Source of the DNA: an uncultured Bacteroidales bacterium
GTDB lineage: Bacteria > Bacteroidota > Bacteroidia > Bacteroidales > WCHB1-69
Length of the DNA stretch: 41,665 nt
Direction: 5' to 3'
Assembly (NCBI GenBank): GCA_905236885.1
Contig: CAJOQK010000121.1
Location: 1 to 41,665, forward strand
The notes under the pieces were generated by a model. It made no database searches, was not told the DNA's origin, and worked only from the letters and a program-made list of their open reading frames with translations. Below are positions 17,702 to 26,831 of this stretch, in pieces. Each line of letters starts with the position of its first letter. Positions within the stretch are counted from its first letter, which is position 1. The translations under genes and the position numbers were made by a program.

Positions 17702-18820
17702 TGTATCGTTTTCCTTTTCTGCTGCCTGTGGGCGGTCTCTGCCTTTTCCCAGGAACAGGAGCCGCAAGAGCAGCAGAAAAAAATCCGCCGTCTCGGATGT
17801 TATGTCGCGCAACCACCCAAAGAGCAAAAGTGGTGCAGGCGCTTTGTCCTGCAGACCCGCATGGATTTCGACTTCCAGCACCATGAGGACACCGCCCTCT
17901 GCGGCGCATCGGCCCCCAACACCAGTTCTTTCCAGGGCAAACATCTGAATTTCATCATGGAAGGGGATTTGACCTCCACACTTTCCTACTCCTACCGGCA
18001 GCGCATCAACATCGCCAACATCAATTTCTCCCAAACCTTTTTCCAGGCCACTGACTGGCTGCACCTGGACTGGCATTTCGCCGACCGCTTCTACCTGTCG
18101 GCGGGCAAGGAGGTGGTGGCCATCGGCGCATGGGAATATGATGTGGCACCCATCGACATGTATTTCTGCTCGGAATTCTACAACAACGTGAACTGCTTTG
18201 AGATGGGGTTCTCCCTGCACTATGCGGACGACTATAACCACCTGCAGCTGCAGCTCTGCAACTCCCCCTACGTGGAGAAGCCGCTGCAGAACCTCTATGC
18301 GGTCAACCTGATGTGGAGCGGTAATTTCAACTGGTTCAGAACCATCTACTCAACCAACCTCATCGGATATGAGCCAGACAAGTTCATGCACTACATAGTG
18401 CTGGGGCACAAACTGGACTTTTTATTCTGGTCCTTTTATGTGGATGTGATGAACCGGACCGCCCTGAACGACTACACCCTTTTCCGGGACTACTCCGTCA
18501 TGGCGGAGTTCAAATGGCGGCCTGTCGTCTCCCGGTTTTCGCTGTTTGTCAAGGGCGGATATGACGAAAATTCGCTTTCGGGCATTTACCTGATGGACGG
18601 AAACCCGCGTCCCGTATCTCCCGACATTTATGTGGCACCCGGATTTGCGGCAGCCTATGCCGGTGTGGGCGGCGAGTTTTTCCCATGGTCGGCAGATGAC
18701 CAGGTGCGGCTGCATGCATACGTGGCGGCCCGACACGACGCCTCCTGGTGTGTGGAATGTAGTGCGGGCCTCACCTGGCGGCTGAATCCTGTCAATGTGA
18801 CAAATGTTCTTAAAAATTAG
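17693..18820 (+). CDS. Porin-like outer-membrane beta-barrel protein (native start uncertain)
   Basis: From the TTG at 17693, (M)NKCIVFLFCCLWAVSAFSQ reads as a signal peptide; alternating aromatic/polar strands (FNWFRTIYSTNLIGYEPDKFMHYIVLGHKLDFLFWSFYVDV...). The track ORF 17483-18820 includes the SOD fragment. Confidence 0.65.
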   Translation: MNKCIVFLFCCLWAVSAFSQEQEPQEQQKKIRRLGCYVAQPPKEQKWCRRFVLQTRMDFDFQHHEDTALCGASAPNTSSFQGKHLNFIMEGDLTSTLSYSYRQRINIANINFSQTFFQATDWLHLDWHFADRFYLSAGKEVVAIGAWEYDVAPIDMYFCSEFYNNVNCFEMGFSLHYADDYNHLQLQLCNSPYVEKPLQNLYAVNLMWSGNFNWFRTIYSTNLIGYEPDKFMHYIVLGHKLDFLFWSFYVDVMNRTALNDYTLFRDYSVMAEFKWRPVVSRFSLFVKGGYDENSLSGIYLMDGNPRPVSPDIYVAPGFAAAYAGVGGEFFPWSADDQVRLHAYVAARHDASWCVECSAGLTWRLNPVNVTNVLKN

Positions 18821-18843
18821 GGGAGGTAGACTGTAAACCTCCC
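18821..18843 (+). terminator. Hairpin after the porin-like ORF
   Basis: GGGAGGT...ACCTCCC 7-bp stem right after the stop; no T-tract, so termination is uncertain. Confidence 0.35.
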
Positions 18844-18968
18844 AAAAAATAGGACGATTTAAAAGTGGACAAATAATTTAGGGAAACTTCCATTTTTTTT
18901 ACAAATAGGACAATATTTTCACATTTTTTACGTTAACGAAACAGTTTTAACCATAAAAATTCAGACAA

Positions 18969-19475
18969 ATGGACGAAAATTATCAAAATGAAACCACCGG
19001 AAACATGGTGGAAAATCAAGTGGAAGAAGTAAAAAACCACAACGTGGAAATCAGTGGGACGACCTTGGGGCACATGGCTTCAGCCGGCAAATGGGGCGTT
19101 TTCTATGCTGTCATGATGTATATTGCTGCGGCATTAATGTTCGTGTTTGGCATCTGCATGATGTTATTCCCCTCATTTAGTGCTACTCAAGGCGGAACAA
19201 TTATGGGTATTATATATATCATTATAGCCATCATTTACCTGTTCCCCGCCACCTTTATGCTCAAGGCTTCCAGAGCAATACTCAATGTTAGTGAAAATCC
19301 TGACAATGAAGAGTTTGCCACAGCCATGCTCAACAACAAGCGCTACTGGAAATTCACAGGAATTTGTACCATTGTTGCTTTGGCATTAGCTATCATAGCG
19401 ATAATGGCGGCTATCATTTTCTCAGCAGCTGCACTGCCATCGGCCATAGATGCCATGGAAACCTTGGCGTACTAA
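18969..19475 (+). CDS. Small integral membrane protein (DUF5362-like)
   Basis: Three to four hydrophobic helices, LNNKRYWKFTGICTIVALALAIIAIM. Confidence 0.65.
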   Translation: MDENYQNETTGNMVENQVEEVKNHNVEISGTTLGHMASAGKWGVFYAVMMYIAAALMFVFGICMMLFPSFSATQGGTIMGIIYIIIAIIYLFPATFMLKASRAILNVSENPDNEEFATAMLNNKRYWKFTGICTIVALALAIIAIMAAIIFSAAALPSAIDAMETLAY

Positions 19476-19567
19476 ACAAACCGCACACACTCCCGAGGCA
19501 TTTTACGACAGAGGGGATTCATTCCTTTTTTCTTTCGGGAAGCGGGTGAGGATATAAGGATTTTTTC

Positions 19568-19575
19568 TACTTTTG
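19568..19575 (+). promoter_or_regulatory. Candidate -7 element (TACTTTTG)
   Basis: Matches TAnnTTTG about 60 nt before the ATG at 19634; overlaps the inverted repeat. Confidence 0.45.
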
Positions 19576-19608
19576 CACTTCTTTTCCAATAGAGGGAAGA
19601 AGTGCAAA
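19572..19608 (+). promoter_or_regulatory. 12-bp perfect inverted repeat in promoter/leader
   Basis: TTTGCACTTCTT (19572-19583) and AAGAAGTGCAAA (19597-19608) around 13 nt. Confidence 0.8.
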
Positions 19609-19633
19609 TTTATTTATGTAAACAATTGGTTAT

Positions 19634-20797
19634 ATGATAAAAGAATGGTTCCATAGGCAGAAATTCGTCACACGTCGGAGCGTGGAGGCTGCCATTTTTC
19701 TGCTTTTTTTCTTTCTGTTTTTCGGCGGGCTGGCCTACAAGATGAGCCTGCCAAAAATGCTGAACACTTTTATGCAGACCGCCTACCACCTGCTGATGGA
19801 GACGGTGTTCTACATCATGGCCATCTGCGTGCTGATGGGGGCAATCAGCCGCCTGCTCACCGAATTCGGCGTGGTGCGTCTGGTGGAGGTGATGCTGCGC
19901 CCGCTGATGAAGCCGCTCTACCGGCTGCCAGGCGTGGCCGCCTTAGGTGCGATCATGACCTTCCTGAGCGACAACCCGGCGGTCATCTCCCTTTCAAAGG
20001 ACAAGCATTTTTCGCACTATTTCAAAAAATACCAGCTGGTCTCGCTCACCAATTTCGGCACCGCCTTCGGCATGGGGCTGGTGGTGGTCGCCTTCATGAC
20101 CGGCCTGGGCTTTGCCAAGGGCGCACTGGTCGGCGTGACCGGAGCTATTGTGGGAAGCATTGTCTCCACACGGCTGATGCAGCGTTTCACCCTGAAAGCC
20201 TATCCTGAGCTGGACACTCCCGTATGCGAGGGTTCCGAAGGGGATGAACAGCAGATTTCCTTCAAGTCGGAAGGGGGCATTTTTCTGCGTTTCCTCAACT
20301 CCCTGCTGGATGGAGGCAAGGACGGGGTCGGTATCGGACTGGCAATCATTCCGGGTGTGCTCTGCATCTCCACATTGGTGATGATGCTCACTTTCGGGCC
20401 GTCAGGAGCCGAAGGTACCTATGCTGGTGTGGCCTACGAAGGGGTCCCGGTCATCACCTGGCTGGCCGACAAAATCAATTTCGTGTTTGAGTGGCTTTTC
20501 GGTTTCCAGACTCCGGAGCTGATCTCCTTCCCTATCACCGCCTTGGGCGCGGTGGGCGCTGCTTTGGGTCTGCTGCCGCACTACATTTCCGAAGGGATTG
20601 TCAACAACAACGCAATTGCGGTTTTCACGGCGATGGGCATGTGCTGGAGCGGCTTTTTGAGCACGCACGCCGCCATGCTCGACTCCCTCGGCTACCGCAA
20701 ACTTATTTCCAAGGCCATCACGGCACACGCCATCGGCGGCCTGATTGCAGGTATCGCCGCACACTGGCTGTTTGTGCTTCTGGCAATGATTTTCTAA
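19634..20797 (+). CDS. Nucleoside-recognition/gate-like multi-pass membrane protein
   Basis: Multiple TM helices; MLRPLMKPLYRLPGVAALGAIMTFLSDNPAVISLSKDK, LPHYISEGIVNNNAIAVFTAMGMCWSGFLSTHAAMLDSLG. Confidence 0.7.
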   Translation: MIKEWFHRQKFVTRRSVEAAIFLLFFFLFFGGLAYKMSLPKMLNTFMQTAYHLLMETVFYIMAICVLMGAISRLLTEFGVVRLVEVMLRPLMKPLYRLPGVAALGAIMTFLSDNPAVISLSKDKHFSHYFKKYQLVSLTNFGTAFGMGLVVVAFMTGLGFAKGALVGVTGAIVGSIVSTRLMQRFTLKAYPELDTPVCEGSEGDEQQISFKSEGGIFLRFLNSLLDGGKDGVGIGLAIIPGVLCISTLVMMLTFGPSGAEGTYAGVAYEGVPVITWLADKINFVFEWLFGFQTPELISFPITALGAVGAALGLLPHYISEGIVNNNAIAVFTAMGMCWSGFLSTHAAMLDSLGYRKLISKAITAHAIGGLIAGIAAHWLFVLLAMIF

Positions 20798-20863
20798 TAA
20801 TTCCCCTGAGCAGATTCAGACAGCCTTCTTTTCAATAACGGTTTTTCTGAATCCGAAAATAAA

Positions 20864-20883
20864 AGAGGGGTATCTTCCCCTCT
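20864..20883 (-). terminator. Terminator at the end of the T9SS gene
   Basis: AGAGGGG-tatctt-CCCCTCT with a T-rich tract on the minus strand. Confidence 0.6.
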
Positions 20884-22879
20884 ATTGTTTCACCACTTTT
20901 CCGGTATAAATCCGGTTCCCCTGCTGCACCCTGATAATATACATTCCTGCCGGATAATCTGCCACGGAAAGGGTTTCCCTAAAATCTCCCTGATACATTA
21001 TTTGTCCGACGGCGGAGCAGACCCACATCCTGCCGGATGCCTCCTGACAGTTTTCCGGCAAACGGAGAAAAACCAGCTCCTGTGCCGGATTCGGATACAA
21101 CACCAAATCCTCCGCCACACGTTCAGCCACCTGTAACGGCAGCGGATCCCCGACATAGGGCCTTATCATGGGCGAACCCGCCAAAAAGCTGTTGCTCCAC
21201 TTGCGTGAGGAGTAATATCTCACTTTCTCCCCACGGTTGTTGTTCTGGTCAAAGCCCACATTGAGGAAATTCCGGCTACTGACCGTATATCCCACAAAGA
21301 AACAGCTACTTATTGCAACAGGTTCCTCCAATTCGAAAAGCTGGAAACCGAACAGTTCCTCCTGAAAATGCTGTGAAACCTTTCCACTGTACAGCAACTT
21401 TCCAGGCATACCGTCCTGACAATCCCAAACACATAGGGTGAAATCAAACTGGTTCGCATCCCCCTGGGCATGGTTCAGGTACATTGCCACAGCCCGCAGG
21501 GTGTCGGGCTGGTTGAGCTGGAACTCCAAAGCCAGACCGGTTTGGTATGTATTGATATCCACTACAGTATAACCGGCCTCCGGTGTGCCGTCATCATAAG
21601 CATAGTAATTGCCGAAATGCTGGACAAAAACCACCGTATCGTTGTCAGGAACAGGATCACCCGCCCCCGCTTCGTGATGCACATGGGTGACATACCAGTC
21701 GGTTTCAGCCGTCAAGCTGGCGGAGATGGCTGCAATGGTCGGACGCGCATGGGGCGCATACTGCTGGTAGCCACCGTTCCGGTAGGAGGTTATATTGTAG
21801 GCTCCACCGTCATACAGCGGCGTAACCAGGGAACCCTGCGCATCGGTTATGCTATACTGGTAGGTGGCGTTTTTGGTGAGATCCGACAAGTTGATCAGAT
21901 TCACTTCAAACGAAGAATTCAATTCGCTGCTGCGGAACTGCCGCCAGGGCATGGCCTCATAGTTTTGCAGCAGGCTGCCCGGATTGGCCGCAATGGCAAT
22001 GTCATCGATAAAAGTGTCCTTGCGGCTGCGCCCACGGTTCAGCCGGACATAGTCAATGTTCCAATAGTCCACATTACCCGCCCAAGTGGGGTTTTCCGCC
22101 GTGTATTCCAAGGAGGCGATGTTGAGGAAACGGAACTGGAAACCACTGTTGAAAAAGCAGCTGTCCGTGACAGGAATCATCACCTGGCGGAAACAGAGCG
22201 AACTGTCCAGATGGTAGACGGCCATGAACTGCTCCAGCTCCATCCCCGGTGCAGACCAGACCCGACGCCAGCGTGTCTCCAAACCGCGCACGGAAGAGTC
22301 TGCGGTCAGGTAAACAGTGTCACCTGTGTAATAGCCGAATTCCAAAATGAGGGAATCGCGGCTTTCTGGCGCATCGCCCAATCCCTCCCACGGATGGTTG
22401 TGCAGGCCGCCACCCGGCTGATAGAAAAAACTGAAATAGACCGAGTCAGCTACAGTCAGGCTTCTGGCCAAAGGCGAAAAAATGGAATCCAGCCGGATTG
22501 GCTTGGAGGTCATGGTGTCCGCATAAAAAGGGGACTTTGAGGCATGGGCATATACCCGTCCGTGCGCATCCAGGGCATCCAGCGTGGCCACACCCCATGT
22601 GGGCGGCCTGAAACCGAAACTGCGGTTAACAAAGCCGCTGCCCGGCATCCAGCGGGCACTGTCCGGATAAAGGGAGCCATAAGAGAAATCATCCGTGAAC
22701 GGCAATGGCAGCGAAGGGATATAAAGGAAATCCTCACCGCTTTTCTGCTGGAAACGGGTGTTTTCCGCCGTCTGCCATAACAGCCGGTTCCCCGCCAGTC
22801 CTGTCAGCCGTTCCTGCGCCGAAAGGGAAAGAGAGACGCAGCATAAAAATAGCAAAATGGGCCTACTGTTTTTCATCAT
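20882..22879 (-). CDS. Large secreted protein with T9SS type A sorting domain
   Basis: C-terminal LVLYPNPAQELVFLRL...WVCSAVGQIMYQGDF...YPAGMYIIRVQQGNRIYTGKVVKQ; N-terminal signal. Confidence 0.88.
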   Translation of the reverse strand: MMKNSRPILLFLCCVSLSLSAQERLTGLAGNRLLWQTAENTRFQQKSGEDFLYIPSLPLPFTDDFSYGSLYPDSARWMPGSGFVNRSFGFRPPTWGVATLDALDAHGRVYAHASKSPFYADTMTSKPIRLDSIFSPLARSLTVADSVYFSFFYQPGGGLHNHPWEGLGDAPESRDSLILEFGYYTGDTVYLTADSSVRGLETRWRRVWSAPGMELEQFMAVYHLDSSLCFRQVMIPVTDSCFFNSGFQFRFLNIASLEYTAENPTWAGNVDYWNIDYVRLNRGRSRKDTFIDDIAIAANPGSLLQNYEAMPWRQFRSSELNSSFEVNLINLSDLTKNATYQYSITDAQGSLVTPLYDGGAYNITSYRNGGYQQYAPHARPTIAAISASLTAETDWYVTHVHHEAGAGDPVPDNDTVVFVQHFGNYYAYDDGTPEAGYTVVDINTYQTGLALEFQLNQPDTLRAVAMYLNHAQGDANQFDFTLCVWDCQDGMPGKLLYSGKVSQHFQEELFGFQLFELEEPVAISSCFFVGYTVSSRNFLNVGFDQNNNRGEKVRYYSSRKWSNSFLAGSPMIRPYVGDPLPLQVAERVAEDLVLYPNPAQELVFLRLPENCQEASGRMWVCSAVGQIMYQGDFRETLSVADYPAGMYIIRVQQGNRIYTGKVVKQ

Positions 22880-24014
22880 GATTCAAATTTGAGGAATAGT
22901 ATTGTTTTTCAATGATTCGCCACAAAATGTCCGCTGTGCTGTCCCAAGAGAAGCTACGCTGCCGGAGACGTCCCTTTTCCACAAGCCTTCCACGCAGTTC
23001 CATATCGGTGAAAACACGCTGCATTGCCGCGCTGATGCCAGGCACATCGTCAGGATGCACCAGCAGGGCCGCATCGCCGGCCACTTCCGGCATGGCAGTC
23101 ACGGAGGCGGTGATGACCGGTGTCTCCGCAGCAAAGGCCTCCAAAATGGGCACGCCAAACCCCTCAAAGGAGGAGACATACATCAGTGCGCAGGCCGATG
23201 CCAGAATCCGGTTCAAGTCAGTGGTGGATATGTAGTTGGTGAACACCACATCAGAAGCGTGACGCATGCTTTGCAGGCAATGTCCCATCTCTGAATTCCA
23301 ATGCTTTTTTGAACCTACAAAGACAAATTTGGCTTCATGGCCGGCCTCCCGGAAATCATCGTATGCCATCAGCTGGTGGATTACGTTTTTCCGCCTGTTT
23401 ATGGTGCCGACAAAGACAAAAAAGGGCTTACCCTCCGTCCATTCGTTCCGTACAGCCTGCCGTTCCGCTTCGGACAATGGAAAAAAATCCTCGGCAGCTG
23501 CATTGCCCGCAACCTCAATCTTGTCGGCGGGCAGCTGGTAGGTTTCCGCGATATCTTGCTTACAAAACTCTGACACTGTGGTTAATGTATCACTACGTTG
23601 TGCATACAGCGGGAAATACTTCTGATAGTATCTGCGATGGCTCTTTTGCAGAAATTCTGGGAAATGTTCGAAATTGATATCATGTATGATATTGACAGTC
23701 GGAACTTTACTACTCAGACAAACAAATCCCTCCGGTGAAAAGAACAAATCCACCTTCTCCCTGACCAGAGCGCGTTTCAAACTGACTTCAAAAAAATAAC
23801 GCCACAACAATGGGTGCCTGGCCTGCGGATGCAGCACCACCGGTTTTACATTTTTCTCAAATACAAATTCTTCCAAATATGGCCGATCAAAGAAAAAGAC
23901 AAATTCATGCTCCGGATGGCTCCTGACCATCCGACGCAGCACCTCGTATGCATACCAGGCGATGCCATCCATTTTCCCTTTGACAAACAGGCGTGTATTG
24001 ACTCCGATGCGCAT
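22863..24014 (-). CDS. Glycosyltransferase (GT4/GT-B family)
   Basis: TVNIIHDINFEHFPEF, FVFVGTINRRKNVIHQL, YVSSFEGFGVPILEAFAAETPVITASVTAMPEVAGDAALLVHPDD. Confidence 0.93.
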   Translation of the reverse strand: MRIGVNTRLFVKGKMDGIAWYAYEVLRRMVRSHPEHEFVFFFDRPYLEEFVFEKNVKPVVLHPQARHPLLWRYFFEVSLKRALVREKVDLFFSPEGFVCLSSKVPTVNIIHDINFEHFPEFLQKSHRRYYQKYFPLYAQRSDTLTTVSEFCKQDIAETYQLPADKIEVAGNAAAEDFFPLSEAERQAVRNEWTEGKPFFVFVGTINRRKNVIHQLMAYDDFREAGHEAKFVFVGSKKHWNSEMGHCLQSMRHASDVVFTNYISTTDLNRILASACALMYVSSFEGFGVPILEAFAAETPVITASVTAMPEVAGDAALLVHPDDVPGISAAMQRVFTDMELRGRLVEKGRLRQRSFSWDSTADILWRIIEKQYYSSNLNHDEKQ

Positions 24015-24016
24015 GT

Positions 24017-26590
24017 CTATTCCTGATTTTGTGAAGGTTCCATAGAAACCACCTTTGTTTGCAATGTCTTGCCCTCCTCATCAACCACCACCTCCACTTC
24101 GCAGCCCTTGCGGATATTTCCGCTGATGATCTCGTCCGAAAGCAAATCCTCCACATACCGTTGTATGGCCCGTTTCAAAGGCCGCGCCCCATATTGGGCG
24201 TTCCAACCCTGCTCCACGATGAAGTTCTTGCTCTCCTCAGTCAGGGACAGAGCGATGCCCAACTCACGCAACCGCTTGTAAACATGCGCCAATTCTATTT
24301 CTATAATCTTATGGATGCTCTCCCTGTCAAGTGAGTGGAAAACAATGATGTCATCTATGCGGTTCAGAAATTCCGGCGCAAACTGCTTGCGCACAGCATT
24401 CTCCACCACCTTTTGGGCATCCTCCTCCGAAGCCTGCTGCCGCGCATTCGTGCTGAAACCCATGCCGGTGCCGAATTCTTCCAGCTGGCGGCTGCCAACA
24501 TTGGAGGTCATGATGAGGATGGTGTTCTTGAAATCCACCTTCCGGCCCAGACCGTCGGTCAGCTGTCCGTCGTCAAACACCTGGAGCAAAATGTTATAGA
24601 TGTCACTGTGAGCCTTTTCAATTTCATCCAGCAAAACAATGGAATAGGGCTTGCGGCGCACCTTTTCGGTCAGTTGACCGCCCTCTTCGTAGCCCACATA
24701 GCCCGGAGGCGCACCCACCAATCGTGAGATGGTGAATTTTTCCATATATTCGCTCATGTCAATCCGAATCATGGCGTCGGTGCTGTCAAACAGATAGTCG
24801 GAAAGAACCTTGGCCAGATAGGTTTTGCCCACGCCCGTCGGCCCCAAAAAAATGAAGGTGGCGATAGGCTTGTTGGGATCCTTCAATCCGGTCTTGTTGC
24901 GCCGTATGGCCTTGCAAACTTTTCCAATCGCCTCATCCTGACCGATGATTTTTGCTTTCAAATCCGCCTCCATGTCGGCCAGCTTGTCATTCTCCTCCTT
25001 GGAAATGCGTTTGGCGGGCACCCCTGTGATCATGGCCACCACATCGGCCACAATGTTCTCGTCCACAACCTGCCTGTGCTGCTGCATCTCCTCTTCCCAG
25101 GCCGCCTTTTTCCGCTGCAGCTCCTCCTCCATGCTTTTGTACATGTCCCTGTATTTGGCCGCCTCCTCGTATGACTGCTGCAGAATGGCCTGCTTTTTCT
25201 GCGCTGTGATCTCCTCCAGCCGCTTCTCCATGCCGGTAATCTCCTCCGGCACCTCCACGTTGTGGATATGCACCCGCGCACCCGCCTCGTCCAGAGCATC
25301 AATCGCCTTGTCGGGCAGGCAGCGGTCGGTGATGTAGCGCTGTGTGAGGGTCACACAGGCACGGATGGCCTCATCGGTGTAGCGCACCAGATGGTGGTCC
25401 TCATATTTCGATTTGATGTTGTGCAGGATTTTCACCGTCTCCTCCGGAGAGGTCGGCTCCACCAGAACCTTCTGGAAACGGCGTTCCAACGCGCCATCGG
25501 CCTCTATGTTCTTGCGATATTCGTCCAAGGTGGTGGCACCGATGCACTGCAGCTCGCCACGCGCCAAAGCCGGCTTGAACATGTTGGAGGCATCCAGCGA
25601 ACCGGAGACATTGCCCGCCCCAACAATTGTATGGATTTCATCAATGAAGAGAATAACATCGCGGTTGTGCTCCAGCTCCGCCAGCACCGCCTTCATACGC
25701 TCTTCGAACTGACCACGGTACTTGGTGCCGGCCACCATAGAGGCAATATCCAGATTGACAATGCGCTTGTTGAACAGGATGCGCGGCACCTTCCGCTCCT
25801 TGATGCGGATGGCCAGACCCTCCGCGATGGCGGATTTGCCCACGCCCGGCTCCCCTATCAGGATGGGGTTGTTCTTCTTCCGACGGCTCAAAATCTGGGC
25901 GATGCGCTCCAGTTCCTTCTCCCTTCCGACAATCGGATCCAACCGGTCACCCTCGGCAGCCTTGCTCAAATCCCGCCCGAAGGCATCCAGCACCGGTGTT
26001 CCGCTCTTCTTGCCAAAACTGCCCTTCCCTTTCGGTTCACGGGAGGTGTAGGCGGATTTGGGCATAACCTCCCCATCCTCTTCCTCATCGTCATCCTCCT
26101 CGTCCGACTCGAACAGGTTGCCCTGCGCCTTTTCACTGTTTTCCGACTCAATCACGTTACAATCGGCCAGGAACTCCTCGGCCTTTTTGAAAGTGACCCC
26201 GTAGTTTTTCAGCAGCATGGAGACATAGTTGTCGTCCCGCCAGAGTATGGCCAGCAACAGGTGCGCCACCTCAATGTCGCTCTGATGGAATTTTTTTGCG
26301 AACAGATTGGCCAAATCGAAAATGCGTGCAGTCTGCTTGAACAGAGGGACATCGCTTTTGTCCTCACGCTTGCCCCCCTGCTCCTTAATCCGGTTCTCTA
26401 TCTCCAGACGAAGTGCCGCCACATTGACCTGCATCTCGTAAAAAAAGCGTTTCAGCAAAGGCGCGTCCTGGTCCATCATGCTCAAAAAAAGATGTTCCAC
26501 GCCAATACCTTCGCTGCCCCACTGCCGGGCTTCGACGGAACTGTAGCGCACAATGGCATCCACATCCTCCGAAAAATTCCATTTCTCCAT
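24017..26590 (-). CDS. clpC: ATP-dependent Clp protease ATP-binding subunit ClpC
   Basis: Clp N-domain, two AAA modules ([29 protein letters not shown]), UVR-like middle region, [19 protein letters not shown]. Confidence 0.95.
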   Translation of the reverse strand: MEKWNFSEDVDAIVRYSSVEARQWGSEGIGVEHLFLSMMDQDAPLLKRFFYEMQVNVAALRLEIENRIKEQGGKREDKSDVPLFKQTARIFDLANLFAKKFHQSDIEVAHLLLAILWRDDNYVSMLLKNYGVTFKKAEEFLADCNVIESENSEKAQGNLFESDEEDDDEEEDGEVMPKSAYTSREPKGKGSFGKKSGTPVLDAFGRDLSKAAEGDRLDPIVGREKELERIAQILSRRKKNNPILIGEPGVGKSAIAEGLAIRIKERKVPRILFNKRIVNLDIASMVAGTKYRGQFEERMKAVLAELEHNRDVILFIDEIHTIVGAGNVSGSLDASNMFKPALARGELQCIGATTLDEYRKNIEADGALERRFQKVLVEPTSPEETVKILHNIKSKYEDHHLVRYTDEAIRACVTLTQRYITDRCLPDKAIDALDEAGARVHIHNVEVPEEITGMEKRLEEITAQKKQAILQQSYEEAAKYRDMYKSMEEELQRKKAAWEEEMQQHRQVVDENIVADVVAMITGVPAKRISKEENDKLADMEADLKAKIIGQDEAIGKVCKAIRRNKTGLKDPNKPIATFIFLGPTGVGKTYLAKVLSDYLFDSTDAMIRIDMSEYMEKFTISRLVGAPPGYVGYEEGGQLTEKVRRKPYSIVLLDEIEKAHSDIYNILLQVFDDGQLTDGLGRKVDFKNTILIMTSNVGSRQLEEFGTGMGFSTNARQQASEEDAQKVVENAVRKQFAPEFLNRIDDIIVFHSLDRESIHKIIEIELAHVYKRLRELGIALSLTEESKNFIVEQGWNAQYGARPLKRAIQRYVEDLLSDEIISGNIRKGCEVEVVVDEEGKTLQTKVVSMEPSQNQE

Positions 26591-26649
26591 ACAAAAAAAA
26601 CTAAAAGTTAAGGTGATACGATTTTACAACCGCATCAATTAATAAACAT

Positions 26650-26657
26650 CAAAAGTA
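26650..26657 (-). promoter_or_regulatory. Candidate -7 element (TACTTTTG) of clpC
   Basis: CAAAAGTA on +, 60 nt upstream of the clpC ATG. Confidence 0.45.
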
Positions 26658-26761
26658 CAATAAATCGCCTTTTTAATCTGCTTTGTCCGGACTCTTTTTT
26701 CAACATGAAAAAGTGAAATAAAAAATATGTTACAAACGAAAAAAGCAATGCAAAAAATGAT

Positions 26762-26769
26762 TATCTTTG
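26762..26769 (+). promoter_or_regulatory. Candidate -7 element (TATCTTTG) of gyrA
   Basis: Matches TAnnTTTG, 62 nt upstream of the gyrA ATG. Confidence 0.45.
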
Positions 26770-26831
26770 TACTTTATGTGAATTTTCAATATTGAATTGA
26801 CAACTAACGGATTAAGAAGAAACTAATTTCT

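Noticed and set aside
21470-22540. 356-aa plus-strand ORF
   Set aside because: Antisense to the T9SS protein gene; no signal or domain.
24017-26590. clpB
   Set aside because: The N-domain, acidic linker and short UVR-like middle region fit ClpC better than ClpB, which has a long coiled-coil M-domain.
25262-26611. 449-aa plus-strand ORF
   Set aside because: Fully antisense to clpC, whose protein motifs are unambiguous.
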